From Chitinophaga terrae (ex Kim and Jung 2007) (GTDB lineage: Bacteria; Bacteroidota; Bacteroidia; Chitinophagales; Chitinophagaceae), in contig NZ_FNRL01000009.1 in assembly GCF_900107795.1 (NCBI RefSeq), forward strand, positions 1-64,000: a stretch of DNA of 64,000 bases. The letters are read 5' to 3'. The notes beneath the pieces are model-generated. The model saw only the letters and a list, made by a program, of their open reading frames with translations, made no database searches and was not told the origin of the DNA. Both the position numbers and the translations under genes were made by a program. Shown piece after piece: positions 9,671-17,790 of the stretch (positions are counted from its first letter, which is position 1; every line of letters begins with the position of its first letter).

Positions 9671-9678
9671 TAGCTTTG
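9671..9678 (+). promoter_or_regulatory. Bacteroidota -7 promoter box TAGCTTTG
   Basis: TAGCTTTG fits TAnnTTTG. Transcription would begin near 9685, which rules out the GTG at 9678 as a start codon and favours the ATG at 9696. No clear -33 TTTG was found. Confidence 0.55.
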
Positions 9679-9695
9679 TGCAAATTTTTTTAGTC

Positions 9696-10904
9696 ATGTC
9701 AATGCACGAAGTGGAATCATTGGTAGAACTTTCCGTTTATACCCTTGATAACAGTAACGATGAACAACTGGATCGCCGGAGTCTTATTTATAATCTGTAT
9801 AAGCTCCAACAGCAATTCGATACAGGTTTTACCCATTTCAGGGTAATGGAGTTGCTCATCAAATACCATTACGTCTATACTTTTCCCATCACCGCACATC
9901 CGGAATACACAACATATAAAGACTGGTTTGATAACCTGGCCGCTTCAAAAAAATTCAGTTTCATTTTCCGCCAACCTACGGAAGCATACGACCCGGAAAG
10001 CAATCCCGCAGCCGGTTATGCCAACTTCGACCATAACACCCAAACCTATACGCTATACTGCGATGCAGGCTCCCTGCTTTGGGCAGCCATGGTTGAAAAG
10101 GGTTTGCTGACAGGAAACGACGCTATTGCGCCGGAAACCATCAATATATTTTCAGTAGCGCATGAAATAGCGGAACTGGCAGGCGAACAAAAGAACACTA
10201 CCCTGCTGGGCATCTGGTATCAACTGCTTCCTTACATTGTAATGATGGAAGAACAGGAAGGCAATCCTATCAACTATAAAGCCCTTGAGGCCATCCTGGA
10301 TATTGTAGTGGCCAATGAGGCAATAGACGCCGCCACACTTCCGTCAACAGACGATATTCCCGTGGGCGGCGAACTCGGTAAATTCTGCCAATGGTGGTAT
10401 GCGCCCGCTGCCGATAAGATGAAGCAGGCAGCGGAAGAAACGCCTGAAGAAATAGACCTGGAATCCATTCCCTTCACCGAACAGGTAGAAAAAAGCGCCG
10501 CGTGGTACGAACAACAGGTAGTTCAACTGCTGCACACCGCCAACGATGCTATCGCCAACCTGGAAAACGGGGGCAGCGAAGAAGCCAATCAACAGATCTA
10601 TCAACAACTCCTGCTCGCCCTGCAATATGCCGATAAAGGCCTGGAACTATCGCCCAACGAACCTAACCTGATGATGAACAAAGGTTCAGTACACATGCTG
10701 TTATCACAGTTCGATAAGGCCCTCGCAGCTTATAACGTTGCATTGGAACTCGCACCCGATAATCCCAACGTACATCTGAACCGCGCCATCCTCTTCTACC
10801 AGATCGACTGGACCGACAAAGCGATCAGCTCCTTCGAAAAAGTGCTGGAACTGGACCCCGGCAACGAATTCGCGGCACAGTGGCTCTCCACCCTCCGTGG
10901 GTAG
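9696..10904 (+). CDS. Tetratricopeptide-repeat protein
   Basis: A 402-residue cytoplasmic protein (no signal peptide). Residues about 1-285 are an acidic region I do not recognise (it includes YKDWFDNLAASKKFSF and HEIAELAGEQ). The last 115 residues contain about three TPR units: ALQYADKGLELSPNEPN, ALAAYNVALELAPDNPN and AISSFEKVLELDPGNE. The start at 9696 is chosen because it lies just downstream of the promoter box at 9671-9678; the next ATG at 9702 is also possible. TPRs suggest protein-protein contacts; no function can be named. The stop codon overlaps the left arm of the inverted repeat that follows. Confidence 0.75.
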   Translation: MSMHEVESLVELSVYTLDNSNDEQLDRRSLIYNLYKLQQQFDTGFTHFRVMELLIKYHYVYTFPITAHPEYTTYKDWFDNLAASKKFSFIFRQPTEAYDPESNPAAGYANFDHNTQTYTLYCDAGSLLWAAMVEKGLLTGNDAIAPETINIFSVAHEIAELAGEQKNTTLLGIWYQLLPYIVMMEEQEGNPINYKALEAILDIVVANEAIDAATLPSTDDIPVGGELGKFCQWWYAPAADKMKQAAEETPEEIDLESIPFTEQVEKSAAWYEQQVVQLLHTANDAIANLENGGSEEANQQIYQQLLLALQYADKGLELSPNEPNLMMNKGSVHMLLSQFDKALAAYNVALELAPDNPNVHLNRAILFYQIDWTDKAISSFEKVLELDPGNEFAAQWLSTLRG

Positions 10905-11115
10905 TTTCACGCGGAGGTTTCACGCAGAGGGGCATAAGAAGCAAAGAAGCAAAGTTTTTTTTAAGGGGAAATAAGGAAGCAGAGGAGAGGAGATTGTGTT
11001 ATGTGTTATTCAGCACATAACATCCTCTCTTTGCCTCTTAAAAATCCGCTTCGATCCAAAATCCTTTGCTTCTTTGCTTCTTATGCCCCTCTGCGTGAAA
11101 CCTCTGCGTGAAACT
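10903..11115. repeat. Large inverted-repeat element, 52-bp arms (type A, copy 1)
   Basis: Bases 10903-10954 match the reverse complement of 11064-11115 at 51 of 52 positions. Each arm holds the sub-motif GTTTCACGC(A/G)GAGG twice in direct order, then GGGGCATAAG and a double AAGAAGCAAAG. The central 109 bases contain a second stem, GTTATGTG/CACATAAC (about 10998-11021) extended by purine-rich/pyrimidine-rich flanks. No ORF lies inside. The left arm begins inside the stop codon of the TPR gene; the right arm ends about 44 bases before the molybdenum hydroxylase operon. Copy 2 is at 61421-61711. Confidence 0.92.
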
Positions 11116-11158
11116 CCACGATTTTTTGTATCTTTTACTGAAGCAAAATGCCTGAACC

Positions 11159-11770
11159 ATGTTGCCAGAAAAAGATCCTCGTAATGAAAACCGCCGCGAT
11201 TTCCTCAAGCAATCGTCTGCGTTGATGGCGTTGGCCATTACTCCTCCGCTTGTACTTAAAGCGGCTGCCAATGACGAAAAGATTGCCGGCCTGTTCGAAA
11301 AAGTACCTGTAAGCATGACCATTAATGGCCAGAAGGTGCAGCAAAGCGTTGAGCCTAGGGTGACGCTGCTGGATTTCCTGCGGGAACAGCTGGCGCTTAC
11401 CGGTACTAAGAAGGGCTGCGATCATGGCCAGTGCGGAGCCTGTACAGTGCACGTGAACGGCAGGCGCATCAACTCCTGCCTGACCCTGGCTGTAATGCAG
11501 GAGGGTAACGAGATCACTACCATAGAAGGACTGGCACAGGGCGAAACGCTTCATCCAATGCAGGCGGCATTTATAGAGCACGACGCTTTCCAGTGCGGTT
11601 ACTGTACACCGGGGCAGATCATGTCGGCAGTGGCTTGCGTCAGGGAAGGACATGCAGGCAGCCCGGAACAGATCAGGGAGTTTATGAGCGGCAATATCTG
11701 CCGGTGCGGGGCTTACGACAATATCGTTCACGCTGTTACAGCAGTAAAAGACGGAGGGGAAAAAGTATGA
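11159..11770 (+). CDS. paoA: Aldehyde oxidoreductase, [2Fe-2S] subunit (PaoA-like)
   Basis: A 203-residue iron-sulfur subunit of a xanthine-oxidase-family molybdenum hydroxylase. A Tat signal (NRRDFLKQSSALMALAITPP) precedes a plant-ferredoxin domain with Cys87, Cys92, Cys95 and Cys107 (GCDHGQCGACTVHV) and a helical [2Fe-2S] domain with Cys146, Cys149, Cys181 and Cys183 (CGYCTPGQIMS, CRCGAYDNI). It passes electrons from the molybdenum site to FAD. The Tat signal suggests the folded three-subunit enzyme acts in the periplasm, as with the E. coli PaoABC (YagTSR) enzyme. Its stop overlaps the next start as ATGA. Confidence 0.88.
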   Translation: MLPEKDPRNENRRDFLKQSSALMALAITPPLVLKAAANDEKIAGLFEKVPVSMTINGQKVQQSVEPRVTLLDFLREQLALTGTKKGCDHGQCGACTVHVNGRRINSCLTLAVMQEGNEITTIEGLAQGETLHPMQAAFIEHDAFQCGYCTPGQIMSAVACVREGHAGSPEQIREFMSGNICRCGAYDNIVHAVTAVKDGGEKV

Positions 11771-12744
11771 ACCAGTTCTCTTACTACCGGGCATCAACTG
11801 TAAAAGCAGCGATCGATGCAGCCAGCAGATCAGGTAATACCCGCTTTATAGCCGGTGGCACCAACCTGCTGGATCTTATGAAAAGCGGCGTACTCACTGC
11901 AGAAACGTTGGTAGATATCAATAAACTTCCGCTGCGCGAGATCAGGCAGGAACAAAACCGTTTGCACATCGGCGCCCTGGTACTTAACAGCAGCCTGGCC
12001 GAAGATGATATTGTGAAGAAGCAATATCCTTTGCTATCGGAAGCCTTGCTGGCAGGGGCTTCGCCTCAGCTCAGGAACATGGCCACCGTAGGCGGGAACC
12101 TCCTGCAAAGAACCCGTTGCACCTATTTCTACGATACTACCATGCCGTGCAATAAACGAACTCCCGGAAGTGGCTGCGGCGCGATGGATGGCATAAACCG
12201 CATGCATGCCATATTCGGCGTCAGCGACCAATGTATTGCCGTACACCCAAGCGATATGTGCGTAGCGCTGGCAGCGCTGGATGCCAATATCCTTGTGGCC
12301 GGTCCTAAAGGGCAAAGAACCATTGCCATGAAAGACTTTCACCGGCTGCCGGGAAACACCCCGCAGCTCGATAATACACTGGGCAAAACAGAATTGATCA
12401 CTGCAGTGGAAATACCTGCGGCTAACTTCACCAACTGGCATTACCTGAAAGTGCGCGACCGCGCATCGTACGCCTTTGCACTGGTATCGGTTGCCGTAGC
12501 GTTGCAGGTAGAAAACAACCGGATCAAAGATGCCCGTATTGCCCTGGGCGGAGTAGCGTCTAAACCCTGGCGGCTACTCCAAACAGAACAACTGCTGAAA
12601 GGCCAGACTCCAACGGCCGACAACTTCCGCAAAGCCGCCGAAAAAAGTATTGAAGGCGCCGTAACACGTACGTATAATGCCTTTAAACCCGCGATGGTCG
12701 TAAACAGCATACAAACGGCCTTGCTCAAATCTGTTGCCATATGA
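11767..12744 (+). CDS. paoB: Aldehyde oxidoreductase, FAD subunit (PaoB-like, extra Fe-S site)
   Basis: A 325-residue FAD-binding subunit of the CO-dehydrogenase flavoprotein type. FAD motifs are FIAGGTNLLDLM (about 28-38) and NMATVGGNLLQ. A cysteine-containing stretch (RCTYFYDTTMPCNKR, PGSGCGA, then DQCIAVHP; Cys118, Cys128, Cys137, Cys156) matches the insertion that binds an additional [4Fe-4S] cluster in PaoB. The start is set by the ATGA overlap with paoA; the longer open frame to 11593 lies inside paoA and is not used. It has no signal peptide, so it would be carried out with PaoA. Confidence 0.87.
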   Translation: MNQFSYYRASTVKAAIDAASRSGNTRFIAGGTNLLDLMKSGVLTAETLVDINKLPLREIRQEQNRLHIGALVLNSSLAEDDIVKKQYPLLSEALLAGASPQLRNMATVGGNLLQRTRCTYFYDTTMPCNKRTPGSGCGAMDGINRMHAIFGVSDQCIAVHPSDMCVALAALDANILVAGPKGQRTIAMKDFHRLPGNTPQLDNTLGKTELITAVEIPAANFTNWHYLKVRDRASYAFALVSVAVALQVENNRIKDARIALGGVASKPWRLLQTEQLLKGQTPTADNFRKAAEKSIEGAVTRTYNAFKPAMVVNSIQTALLKSVAI

Positions 12745-14924
12745 AACAAGCCGCAAAAGGAAATTCGCTTAACCGGGTTGACGGAGCGCTGAAAGTGACA
12801 GGAGCAGCCAAATACTTTGCAGATCACCAGGTACCTGGTATGCAATATGGCGTGCTGGTTTGCAGCACCATCAGCAGCGGTACCATTAAGAGCATTGATG
12901 CCGTAAAGGCGCTGAAAGCGCCCGGCGTAACTGCCGTTGTTTCTCACCTGAACACACCTCCCGTTCCTGGCTTTAAACAGGACTACAGAGGACTGAAAAT
13001 ATTCAACGACGACAGGATATATGCCAACGGCCAACCCATTGCCATTGTAGTTGCCGATACACTGGAAAGGGCCACGTATGGCGCCAGCCTTGTTAGCGTT
13101 ACCTACAACCAGGAAACGCATCAGACAGATATCAGCAAGAACATCGGGAAAGCCTACCCGCCAAACAACGACAAAGGCTACCTGCGGGGCGAAGCAGACG
13201 CCTGGAAAAACGCTGCAGTCAATATTTCGGCAACCTACACCATCCCGCTGGAAGTACATAATCCAATGGAACTGGCAGGTATCATTGCGCATTGGACCTC
13301 GGCAGATACCCTTACTTTATACGCGAAAACCCAGGGTGTAAAAAATGTACAGGGCACCCTCTCTAAAGTCTTCCAGTTACCGCCTAACAACTTCACCGTT
13401 CATTCGCAGTTTGTAGGCGGGGCGTTTGGAATGGGTCTACGGGTATGGCCATTGGAAATAGCTGCGATCCTGGCCGCCAGAAAAGTGCAGAAACCTGTTA
13501 AGCTGGTTATTTCACGCAACCAGATGTTCACCATGGCAGGCTACCGCCCTTACTCCATCCAGGAACTTAATATAGGCGCCACTGAAGATGGCAAACTGGT
13601 AGGTATTACACACAAGGCCACTGCCAATACCTCGGCTTACGAAACGTTCACCGAAGGCATTGTAGCCATGACAAAGTTCATGTATGCCTGCCCCAATGTA
13701 AATACCCAATACCAGGTTGTTCCGCTGAATATAGGCACACCTATATGGATGCGCGGTCCCGGCGAAGCTACAGGATCGTTTGCACTGGAATCGGCTATCG
13801 ACGAACTGGCCTACAAACTGAAACTCGACCCCCTGGAGCTGCGTATCCGCAACCATGCCGATATTGACCCTGAACATAACAGGCCTTTTTCCAGCAAATA
13901 CCTGAAGGAAGCCTACCAGACAGGCGCAGAAAAGATCGGCTGGTACCAGCGGAACCCTGCCCCGAAAAGTATGACGGAAGACGGTATGCTGGTAGGATAC
14001 GGCGTAAGCAGCGGAACATTTGGCGCATACAGGTCAGGCGCCACGGTAATGGCTACACTAACGCCGGAAGGATTGGTACTGAAGAGCGCGGCCAGCGATA
14101 TAGGTCCGGGTACCGGTACCGCGATGGTGCAGATCGCAGCCAATGCAACCGGGTTGCCAACAGGGAGAATTAAATTTATGCTGGGCGAATCGGCTTACCC
14201 TAATGCACCTCAGCAGGGAGGCTCCGCTACCGTTTCAACAGTGGGCAGCGCCGTTAGCGACGCCTGCAAAGCATTAATGAATGAACTGGGGAAGATGGCT
14301 ATCAAAGATCATCCATCTTTTAAACAGGCAACAATAGAAGAATTGCAACACGGGAACGGACAACTTTCTGTTGCTAACAAAGCAGGAAGCGCCGTAACAT
14401 ATGCGCAGCTCCTCAAAGATCTTAACCTGCCGGAAGTAAGCGTAACAACTACTTCCCAGGCAGGAGAAAATGCAAAGAAATACTCTATGTACGCCTTCTC
14501 TGTTCATTTTGCAAAGATCCACGTACATCCGCTCACCGGCGTAGTACGTATAAAGCAGGTAGTCAGCGTTGCGGATGCAGGTACAATTGTAAGTATGAAA
14601 ACAGCCAGGAGCCAGATGATCGGCGGGGTTACGGGCGGTATCGGAATGGCGCTAATGGAAGAAGGACTTATAGATCACCGGTTTGGCAGGTATGTAAACA
14701 ACAACTATGCAGACTACCATGTACCTGTAAACGCAGATACGCCGCCTATTGATGTATATTTCGTGGATAAACCCGATCCTGTCATCAACCCGATGGGAGC
14801 AAAAGGAATGGGAGAAATAGCCCTGATCGGTTTTGCAGCGGCAGTGTCTAATGCCGTATACCATGCCACCGGCAAACGGATACGGGAGTTGCCGATTACG
14901 CCGGATAAAATATTATTAGCATGA
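12741..14924 (+). CDS. paoC: Aldehyde oxidoreductase, molybdopterin subunit (PaoC-like)
   Basis: A 727-residue catalytic subunit. The N-terminal Ald_Xan_dh_C domain (VDGALKVTGAAKYFADHQVPG) is followed by the molybdopterin-binding domain: VGGAFGMGLRVWP, WMRGPGEATGSFALE, SSGTFGAYRSGA, QQGGSATVSTVGSAVSDA and the catalytic glutamate in AKGMGEIALIG, about Glu692. Family members hydroxylate aldehydes or N-heterocycles. The overall form resembles PaoC rather than xanthine dehydrogenase, but the substrate is not proven. It begins within the stop codon of paoB (ATGA). Confidence 0.88.
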   Translation: MKQAAKGNSLNRVDGALKVTGAAKYFADHQVPGMQYGVLVCSTISSGTIKSIDAVKALKAPGVTAVVSHLNTPPVPGFKQDYRGLKIFNDDRIYANGQPIAIVVADTLERATYGASLVSVTYNQETHQTDISKNIGKAYPPNNDKGYLRGEADAWKNAAVNISATYTIPLEVHNPMELAGIIAHWTSADTLTLYAKTQGVKNVQGTLSKVFQLPPNNFTVHSQFVGGAFGMGLRVWPLEIAAILAARKVQKPVKLVISRNQMFTMAGYRPYSIQELNIGATEDGKLVGITHKATANTSAYETFTEGIVAMTKFMYACPNVNTQYQVVPLNIGTPIWMRGPGEATGSFALESAIDELAYKLKLDPLELRIRNHADIDPEHNRPFSSKYLKEAYQTGAEKIGWYQRNPAPKSMTEDGMLVGYGVSSGTFGAYRSGATVMATLTPEGLVLKSAASDIGPGTGTAMVQIAANATGLPTGRIKFMLGESAYPNAPQQGGSATVSTVGSAVSDACKALMNELGKMAIKDHPSFKQATIEELQHGNGQLSVANKAGSAVTYAQLLKDLNLPEVSVTTTSQAGENAKKYSMYAFSVHFAKIHVHPLTGVVRIKQVVSVADAGTIVSMKTARSQMIGGVTGGIGMALMEEGLIDHRFGRYVNNNYADYHVPVNADTPPIDVYFVDKPDPVINPMGAKGMGEIALIGFAAAVSNAVYHATGKRIRELPITPDKILLA

Positions 14925-16039
14925 AAGAAATAACAGATATCGTAAAAGCATACCAACGCGCCAACCGCCAGCAATTGCAAACAGTGCTGGCAACAGTTGT
15001 ACATGTAGAAGGCTCCGCGTACCGGCAGCCCGGAGCGCGCATGCTCATTACAGAACGTGGAGAGCTGACAGGCGCTATCAGCGGCGGTTGCCTGGAAGGC
15101 GACGCACTGCGCAAAGCGTTGCTGGTGATCCAGCAACAAAGATCACAGCTGCTGACATACGACACCAACGATGAAGAAGATAATACCCTGGGAATAGGAC
15201 TTGGCTGCAATGGAATTATTCACATTCTCCTGGAACCGGTGAATGCAGAAGATCCTTTCAATCCTGTTATGTTGCTCGCCCAATTGCTGGAACAACGGCA
15301 ACCAGGGGTAGTGGTAACTCTCTTCAACCTGCAAAACAGGAGAGCTGTTCAGCCAGGCACCTGCCTGGTACAGGTAGCCGGCAAAACTATTTACAACAAC
15401 AGCGGCGACCCGGCATGGCTGAACAATACCGCACAGGCATTCTTCAAAAAGCAGTCGGTTATTTTTTCGAGAGATGAAATAACAGGTCTTATTGCCTACT
15501 ACCCTCCTCCTATCCAATTGCTGGTTGCAGGTGCAGGCAATGATGTGCTTCCACTGGCAAACATCGCGGCGATACTGGGATGGAGCACGCACGTAGCAGA
15601 TGGCAGGCCGGGATACGCCACGCCGGAAAGGTTTCCATCCGCCGATAGCGCTGTCACAGCCAAAGCCAGTGATATTTTGAACAAATGGAAACCGGATGCT
15701 TTTACAGCAGTTGTGCTGATGACACATAACTACCGGTATGATCTTGTATTGCTGCAACACTTCATTCAAACAACAGTTCCGTATATCGGCGTATTGGGCC
15801 CGGCAAAGAAACTGCAAAGGATGATAACGGAACTGGAAGATAGCGGTACAACGCTGTCATTTATCCAACGCGAGAAAATATATGGACCCGCAGGATTAGA
15901 CCTGGGCGCCGAAACTTCAGAAGAGATCGCACTATCTGTGATCAGCGAGGTCAAAGCCGCTATTGCTGCAACCAATGCCGCTCCTCTAAGGACCAAGAGC
16001 ACAACTATTCATGCCAGGGAAAGGCAGATCATTCTTTAA
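14921..16039 (+). CDS. XdhC/CoxI-family molybdenum cofactor maturation chaperone
   Basis: A 372-residue protein with the XdhC/CoxI N-terminal domain (VEGSAYRQPGARMLI, GAISGGCLEGD, GLGCNGIIHILLEP) and the C-terminal Rossmann-like XdhC_C domain (LLVAGAGNDVLPLA, VLMTHNYRYDL, YIGVLGPAKK). Family members bind molybdenum cofactor, promote its sulfuration and insert it into the partner hydroxylase. It begins in the ATGA overlap with paoC, which ties its translation to the enzyme it matures. Confidence 0.9.
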   Translation: MKEITDIVKAYQRANRQQLQTVLATVVHVEGSAYRQPGARMLITERGELTGAISGGCLEGDALRKALLVIQQQRSQLLTYDTNDEEDNTLGIGLGCNGIIHILLEPVNAEDPFNPVMLLAQLLEQRQPGVVVTLFNLQNRRAVQPGTCLVQVAGKTIYNNSGDPAWLNNTAQAFFKKQSVIFSRDEITGLIAYYPPPIQLLVAGAGNDVLPLANIAAILGWSTHVADGRPGYATPERFPSADSAVTAKASDILNKWKPDAFTAVVLMTHNYRYDLVLLQHFIQTTVPYIGVLGPAKKLQRMITELEDSGTTLSFIQREKIYGPAGLDLGAETSEEIALSVISEVKAAIAATNAAPLRTKSTTIHARERQIIL

Positions 16040-16049
16040 TTAATGTAAA

Positions 16050-16640
16050 ATGAAAACTACAGGCATCATCATTTTAGCCGCCGGCGCATCCAAACGCCTT
16101 GGCACCCCAAAACAACAGTTGCAATACCAGAACAAAAGCCTCCTGTTAAATGCGGTACATACTGCATGCAATACCGGCGCATCGCCGGTAGTAGTGGTGC
16201 TGGGTGCATACGCCACCCAGATAAAACAGGCATTAGCCACAGAAGAGGTGCATACGGTGGTCAACGAACAATGGCCGGCCGGTATGGGCAGTTCTATACA
16301 AACAGGCATGCAGCATCTATTGAAAATCGCACCGGATGTAAACAGCGTAATGCTGCTGGTATGCGATCAACCACATATCACTTCCTCACTGCTACAGGAA
16401 CTTCACCAGTTAAAGACCGGCACTGGTAAACCGCTGGCCGCCTGCTCCTACGGCGATACTTACGGAACGCCCGCCATCTTTGATAAACCGTTCTTCCCTG
16501 AATTGCTCGCCCTGCACGGCCAGGAAGGCGCCCGCAGGATCATTCGCCGGCATATAGATAATACCGCTACCCTGCATTTCCCCCAGGGACAAATAGACAT
16601 AGATACTTCTGCTGATTATGAACAGTTAACCGCCAGATAA
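16050..16640 (+). CDS. MobA-like nucleotidyltransferase (molybdopterin cytidylyltransferase type)
   Basis: A 196-residue MobA/MocA-type enzyme. IILAAGASKRLGTPKQ is the nucleotide-binding loop, VVNEQWPAGMGSSIQTGM follows, and LLVCDQPHIT holds the metal-binding aspartate. MocA adds CMP to molybdopterin, giving the cofactor form used by xanthine-oxidase-family enzymes, which fits its place as the last gene of this operon, ten bases after the XdhC stop. Confidence 0.88.
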   Translation: MKTTGIIILAAGASKRLGTPKQQLQYQNKSLLLNAVHTACNTGASPVVVVLGAYATQIKQALATEEVHTVVNEQWPAGMGSSIQTGMQHLLKIAPDVNSVMLLVCDQPHITSSLLQELHQLKTGTGKPLAACSYGDTYGTPAIFDKPFFPELLALHGQEGARRIIRRHIDNTATLHFPQGQIDIDTSADYEQLTAR

Positions 16641-16650
16641 AAAAAATTTT

Positions 16651-16681
16651 TTTGGAAATAAAAATGGATCATCTATATTTG
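16651..16681 (+). promoter_or_regulatory. Consensus Bacteroidota promoter TTTG-N19-TATATTTG
   Basis: The -33 box TTTG at 16651-16654 and the -7 box TATATTTG at 16674-16681 are separated by exactly 19 bases, a complete match to the phylum consensus. Transcription should begin near 16688, inside the palindrome at 16681-16699. Confidence 0.85.
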
Positions 16682-16699
16682 TCTACAAGTTTGGTAGAC
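16681..16699. promoter_or_regulatory. Palindromic operator GTCTAC-N7-GTAGAC at the start site
   Basis: GTCTAC (16681-16686) and GTAGAC (16694-16699) are perfect inverted halves with a seven-base gap. The site overlaps the last base of the -7 box and the expected transcription start, the usual position for a repressor. The regulator is unknown; an Rrf2/IscR-type or other dimeric regulator is a guess. Confidence 0.65.
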
Positions 16700-16716
16700 T
16701 AATAAGTTTTTATACC

Positions 16717-16806
16717 ATGAACAACCATCAACATACATCAGAAACCAACCAGATTTATTTGGTCATTCATTCCAACAAGGTAATGGATGCCTGCTGTTGT
16801 TGTTGA
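16717..16806 (+). CDS. Small leader ORF of 29 codons ending in four cysteines
   Basis: ATG at 16717 opens a 29-codon frame (starting MNNHQHTSETNQ) that ends MDACCCC and stops at TGA 16804-16806. It is the first ORF after the consensus promoter at 16651-16681 and lies 90 bases before the PhyH gene. The run of four Cys codons (TGC TGT TGT TGT) directly before the stop looks like a translation-sensing leader peptide for cysteine supply. No terminator hairpin is obvious between 16807 and 16896, so the mechanism, if any, is unclear. It could also be a small metal-binding peptide or not be translated. Confidence 0.5.
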   Translation: MNNHQHTSETNQIYLVIHSNKVMDACCCC

Positions 16807-16896
16807 TCCTGTCCCCCTCTGCAGCCAACTCCCACCAATTTTGCTGCATATTTAGTTTAATAAATCACATACTCCAACCTTAAAAAATTTGTCGTC

Positions 16897-17778
16897 ATGA
16901 AAACGATCAACCAACCCGTTTTCCATCTCGAAGATGGAATTACTGCCGCACATTTGTCCTGGTTCCAGCAACATGGTGTTATCCAGTTTAAAGGATTTTT
17001 GAAGAAGAATGAATTGCAACACGTAATAAATGAAGTGCAGCAGGTACAGGATACCTTGCTTAGAGACAATGTTCAAAAGATAAACGGGATCCCATTGAAA
17101 TTCGGTACGGATGTAGATGGCAGCCCCCTTATCCAACGTATCGCTTTTGCCTCTCACTATAGTAAAACTTTCAGTGAGTTATTAAAAGACAGGCGTCTGC
17201 AAAGCTTATTATCGCTGCTGGGGCCTTATACAGGCCGCATTGGCGAAAATGAGAAAGACGGGCTGGTGGTCAATCACTATGTAAACAGCGCCGACAGCCA
17301 GTTTAAACAATTGGGATGGCATACCGATAGTCCCAGGGACCTGTTCCTTGGTTCGCGCATCCTTCCTATGCTGAATGTAGGCATTCACCTCGACGACTGC
17401 CCTGCCGGGAACGGGGGCCTGAGAGTGTTGCCAGGTACTCATACGCAGGGGTTATTAAAACTGTTTTTCAGGAAGAAGTATTTTATTGACAACACGCCTG
17501 ATGAAAACGAAACAGGTTTTGATATTGAGGCGGGCGACCTTACCGTGCACGATGGCAGGTTATGGCACCGGGTGCAGCAATCGCCTAACGTGGGCGAAAA
17601 AAGCAGGCGCAGGGTGATGTATATTCCTATTATCACGGGAGCTTACCAGCCCAAAACAGCGGAAAGTCCTACTCCCTTCTACCATAAACTGGCCAGTGTA
17701 AAACAATACCTGTATGGAGGTAAACCACAGTGGGCCAGTGCAAAAGCCACTGTTGTAAAAAGTAGTTCACTCTCTTAA
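16897..17778 (+). CDS. Phytanoyl-CoA dioxygenase (PhyH) family protein
   Basis: A 293-residue Fe(II)/2-oxoglutarate-dependent dioxygenase. The metal ligands are visible as GWHTDSPRD (His142, Asp144) and RLWHRVQQSP (His224), followed by an arginine-rich strand (SRRRVMYIP) for 2-oxoglutarate binding. LHLDDCPAGNGGLRVLPGTH-like residues near 165-182 are typical of PhyH. The substrate is unknown. It is transcribed behind the leader with the Cys-rich ORF and 12 bases before the SDR gene; dioxygenases of this general class can release sulfur from organosulfur compounds, which would fit a sulfur-responsive leader, but this is inference. Confidence 0.85.
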   Translation: MKTINQPVFHLEDGITAAHLSWFQQHGVIQFKGFLKKNELQHVINEVQQVQDTLLRDNVQKINGIPLKFGTDVDGSPLIQRIAFASHYSKTFSELLKDRRLQSLLSLLGPYTGRIGENEKDGLVVNHYVNSADSQFKQLGWHTDSPRDLFLGSRILPMLNVGIHLDDCPAGNGGLRVLPGTHTQGLLKLFFRKKYFIDNTPDENETGFDIEAGDLTVHDGRLWHRVQQSPNVGEKSRRRVMYIPIITGAYQPKTAESPTPFYHKLASVKQYLYGGKPQWASAKATVVKSSSLS

Positions 17779-17790
17779 AATCACCTGATC

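Noticed and set aside
12441..13292. 283-codon minus-strand open frame across paoB/paoC
   Set aside because: Antisense to two conserved subunits with many recognisable motifs; no own motif.
15143..15817. 224-codon minus-strand frame opposite the XdhC gene
   Set aside because: Shadow of a conserved gene.
16148..16429. Alternative plus-strand frame inside the MobA-like gene
   Set aside because: Different frame without motifs; the nucleotidyltransferase frame is conserved throughout.
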